The position numbers and the translations under genes were made by a program. Shown piece after piece: positions 62,477 through 64,000 of a DNA stretch of 64,000 nt. The notes below the pieces were generated by a model. The model worked only from the letters and a program-made list of their open reading frames with translations. It was not told where the DNA came from and made no database searches. Source of the DNA: Variovorax sp. PAMC 28711 (GTDB lineage Bacteria; Pseudomonadota; Gammaproteobacteria; Burkholderiales; Burkholderiaceae_C); contig NZ_CP014517.1 of the NCBI RefSeq assembly GCF_001577265.1, forward strand, positions 2,285,001-2,349,000, written 5' to 3'. Position 1 is the stretch's first letter. The number at the start of each line of letters is the position of its first letter.

Positions 62477-63849
62477 GCGTGCAAGCCCCCACCATCGACG
62501 AGCCGGCGCGCAGCCTGCCGGTCTTCGGCGAATACGACGTGGTCGTGGTCGGTGGCGGGCCGGCCGGCATCGCGGCGAGCGTGAGCGCGGCGCGCCATGG
62601 CGCGCGCACCTTGCTGGTCGAGCGCTACGGATTCCTCGGTGGCATGGGCACGGCCGGCGGTGTCACCAATTTCGCGGGGCTGTACGGCAAGCGCGGTGGC
62701 GAGATGCAGCAGCTGGTGCACGGCGTGGCCGACGACCTGCTCTCGCGCATCGACGCGATGGGCGGCCTCAACACGCCGCAGGACGGCATGCAGGGACGCA
62801 TCCGCGTGCGCTCGTACGACACGTCGGTCTACAAGATGGCGGCCGACCAGCTGCTGCAGAGTGCCGGCGTGTCGCTGCTGTTCCATGCGTGGGCGGCGGC
62901 GGTCGTTCGTGAAAAGGGTGGCGATGGCGAGCGCATCGCCGCGCTGGTGGTCGAAACGAAATCGGGTCGCCAGGCGATCCGCGCGACGGCGTTCATCGAT
63001 GCCAGCGGCGATGCCGACGTGGCCGCCTTCGCCGGCGTGCCCTTCACCGTCGGCGACGGCCACGGCAGCGGTCTGTATCCGACCACGATGTTTCGCGTCG
63101 GCCAGGTCGATGCGCCGCGCGCGCTGGCTGCGGTCGGCGAGTTCAAGGCGATCAACGCGCTGATGGCAGAGGCGCGCGAAAGCCGGCCGGGCGTCTATGA
63201 CTTCCCGCGCGACGGCGCGATCCTGCGGCCCAACATCGACCCGCGCGAATGGCGCGCCAACGTCACGCAGATTCGCAATGCCGCGGGCCAGGCGATGAAC
63301 GGTGTCGATGCGCAGGAGCTGAGCGATGGCGAGCTCGAAGGCCGGCGTCAGGTCGCCGAGTACTTCCGTTTCCTGAAGGCCGAGGTGCCGGGCTTCGAGC
63401 AATCGGCCATCGTGGAAATTGCGCCGCAGGTGGGCCTGCGCGAGACGCGGCGCATCGAGGGCGTGTACGCGCTCACGGGCGAAGACATCCTTTCATCCGC
63501 GCGCTTCGAGGACAGCATCGGCATCAACGCGTGGCCCATGGAAATGCACGCCGAGGGCCGCATCGAATGGGCGTTCCCACGGGACGAGACGCGCACCTTC
63601 AACCAGCTGCCCTGGCGCATGCTGGTGCCGCGCACGGTGAGCAACCTGCTGGTCGCCGGGCGTTGCGCGTCGATGACGCACGAAGGTCAGTCGGCGGCGC
63701 GCGCGAGTGGCGGGTGTTTCGTGATGGGGCAGGCGGCGGGCACCGCTGCGGCCACGCTGGCGACCGGTGCGGTGGGCCGCTTCATGGACATCGACGTGCC
63801 GGCGCTACAACGCACGTTGCAGGCCGACGGCGCCGACCTCGACCGCTAG
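62473..63849 (+). CDS. FAD-dependent oxidoreductase
   Basis: 458-aa FAD-binding oxidoreductase of the FAD_oxidored (PF12831) type. The N-terminal dinucleotide-binding motif is YDVVVVGGGPAGIAASVSAA with LLVERYGFLGGMGTAGG next; the C-terminal FAD-contact region is NLLVAGRCASMTHEGQSAAR and GCFVMGQAAGTAAATLA. No second domain is attached. It is coupled to the upstream Bug gene by a four-base overlap. Substrate unknown. Confidence 0.85.
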   Translation: MSVQAPTIDEPARSLPVFGEYDVVVVGGGPAGIAASVSAARHGARTLLVERYGFLGGMGTAGGVTNFAGLYGKRGGEMQQLVHGVADDLLSRIDAMGGLNTPQDGMQGRIRVRSYDTSVYKMAADQLLQSAGVSLLFHAWAAAVVREKGGDGERIAALVVETKSGRQAIRATAFIDASGDADVAAFAGVPFTVGDGHGSGLYPTTMFRVGQVDAPRALAAVGEFKAINALMAEARESRPGVYDFPRDGAILRPNIDPREWRANVTQIRNAAGQAMNGVDAQELSDGELEGRRQVAEYFRFLKAEVPGFEQSAIVEIAPQVGLRETRRIEGVYALTGEDILSSARFEDSIGINAWPMEMHAEGRIEWAFPRDETRTFNQLPWRMLVPRTVSNLLVAGRCASMTHEGQSAARASGGCFVMGQAAGTAAATLATGAVGRFMDIDVPALQRTLQADGADLDR

Positions 63850-63860
63850 CGACGAGCCGA

Positions 63861-64000
63861 TCAGCGGTAGCCCGACTCGTTCGGGTTGTGGATGATCCAG
63901 ATCAGGTTGCCGCTGGAGAAGTCGCCCATGCCACCGCCCGCAAAGATCAACCGGCCCTGGCCCTTGTAGGTCATCTCGAAGCGGTGACGGTCAGCGCCGA
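63861..64000 (-). CDS. C-terminal end of a hypothetical protein (cut by window edge)
   Basis: The final 45 residues of a protein on the minus strand, ending RLIFAGGGMGDFSSGNLI and WIIHNPNESGYR before the stop. The N-terminus is outside the window. Its sequence is compatible with a beta-rich fold (alternating hydrophobic residues); I do not recognise the family. It is convergent with the FAD oxidoreductase gene, 11 bases apart. Confidence 0.6.
   Translation of the reverse strand, partial: GADRHRFEMTYKGQGRLIFAGGGMGDFSSGNLIWIIHNPNESGYR

Noticed and set aside
1..64000. CRISPR arrays, tRNA or rRNA genes, insertion sequences and prophage genes
   Set aside because: I found no regularly spaced repeats, no tRNA-like cloverleaf in spacers, and no transposase, integrase or phage structural protein.

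Overview
This window is GC-rich bacterial chromosome with dense coding on both strands, short spacers and no gene-free stretch longer than 300 bases. Gene content and order (yajC-secD-secF, smg-dprA-LysM facing def-fmt, pgk/pyk/class I aldolase/purC/purE/purK/Sua5, tsaB-rimI-UDG-like, Bug/TctC binding proteins, fused indolepyruvate oxidoreductase with divergent Lrp) suggest a betaproteobacterium of the Burkholderiales, most likely Comamonadaceae close to Variovorax. That placement rests on gene content, not on a search. I found no rRNA, tRNA, CRISPR array, transposase or prophage gene.

Layout. 1-3.4 kb: a FixJ-type response regulator, two paralogous OmpA-like lipoproteins, and mltA divergent from a 51-codon membrane protein whose ATG shares bases with the mltA ATG. 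3.4-9.2 kb: a PhoX-type phosphatase behind a tandem Pho box, an AceE-family E1 enzyme and an LtnD-like dehydrogenase. 9.2-15.1 kb: an MFS exporter with an extra C-terminal domain, and an Lrp regulator facing a fused indolepyruvate ferredoxin oxidoreductase. 15.2-18.5 kb: yajC-secD-secF. 18.6-27.2 kb: a DUF1631 protein, smg, dprA, a LysM protein, then def-lipoprotein-fmt-azlC-azlD with overlapping ends. 27.2-34.1 kb: pgk, a fatty acid desaturase, pyk, an esterase-like lipoprotein, class I aldolase and purC.

34.1-43.1 kb is the most unusual part, lying between purC and cnoX/purE. It holds a LuxR-type regulator, a CRP-type regulator, a 999-aa cyclase-AAA-TPR protein, a cytochrome P450, a four-helix membrane protein and a DyP-type peroxidase. 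The last four are overlapping or almost touching, so two haem enzymes, a membrane partner and a large signalling ATPase appear co-expressed. A near-consensus CRP-type site lies before the first regulator, and the CRP-type protein keeps the E. coli CRP recognition residues.

43-52.6 kb returns to housekeeping: META-domain lipoprotein, cnoX, purE-purK, Sua5, dacB, a DMT transporter, tsaB-rimI-UDG-like and pyrF. 52.6-56.1 kb: a DUF1800/DUF1501 exported pair behind a repeat-rich leader. 56.1-60.5 kb: a homogentisate module (IclR regulator, hmgA, a Bug binding protein, fumarylacetoacetase). 60.5-64 kb: a DUF4189 protein, a thioesterase, a Bug protein coupled to an FAD oxidoreductase, and the end of a gene cut by the right edge.

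A recurring expression signal is a sigma70-like -10 hexamer 6-8 bases before the start codon of genes without a Shine-Dalgarno sequence (aceE-like, lrp, smg, pgk, the CRP-type gene, purE, dacB, the DMT transporter, pyrF), which suggests leaderless or nearly leaderless transcripts.
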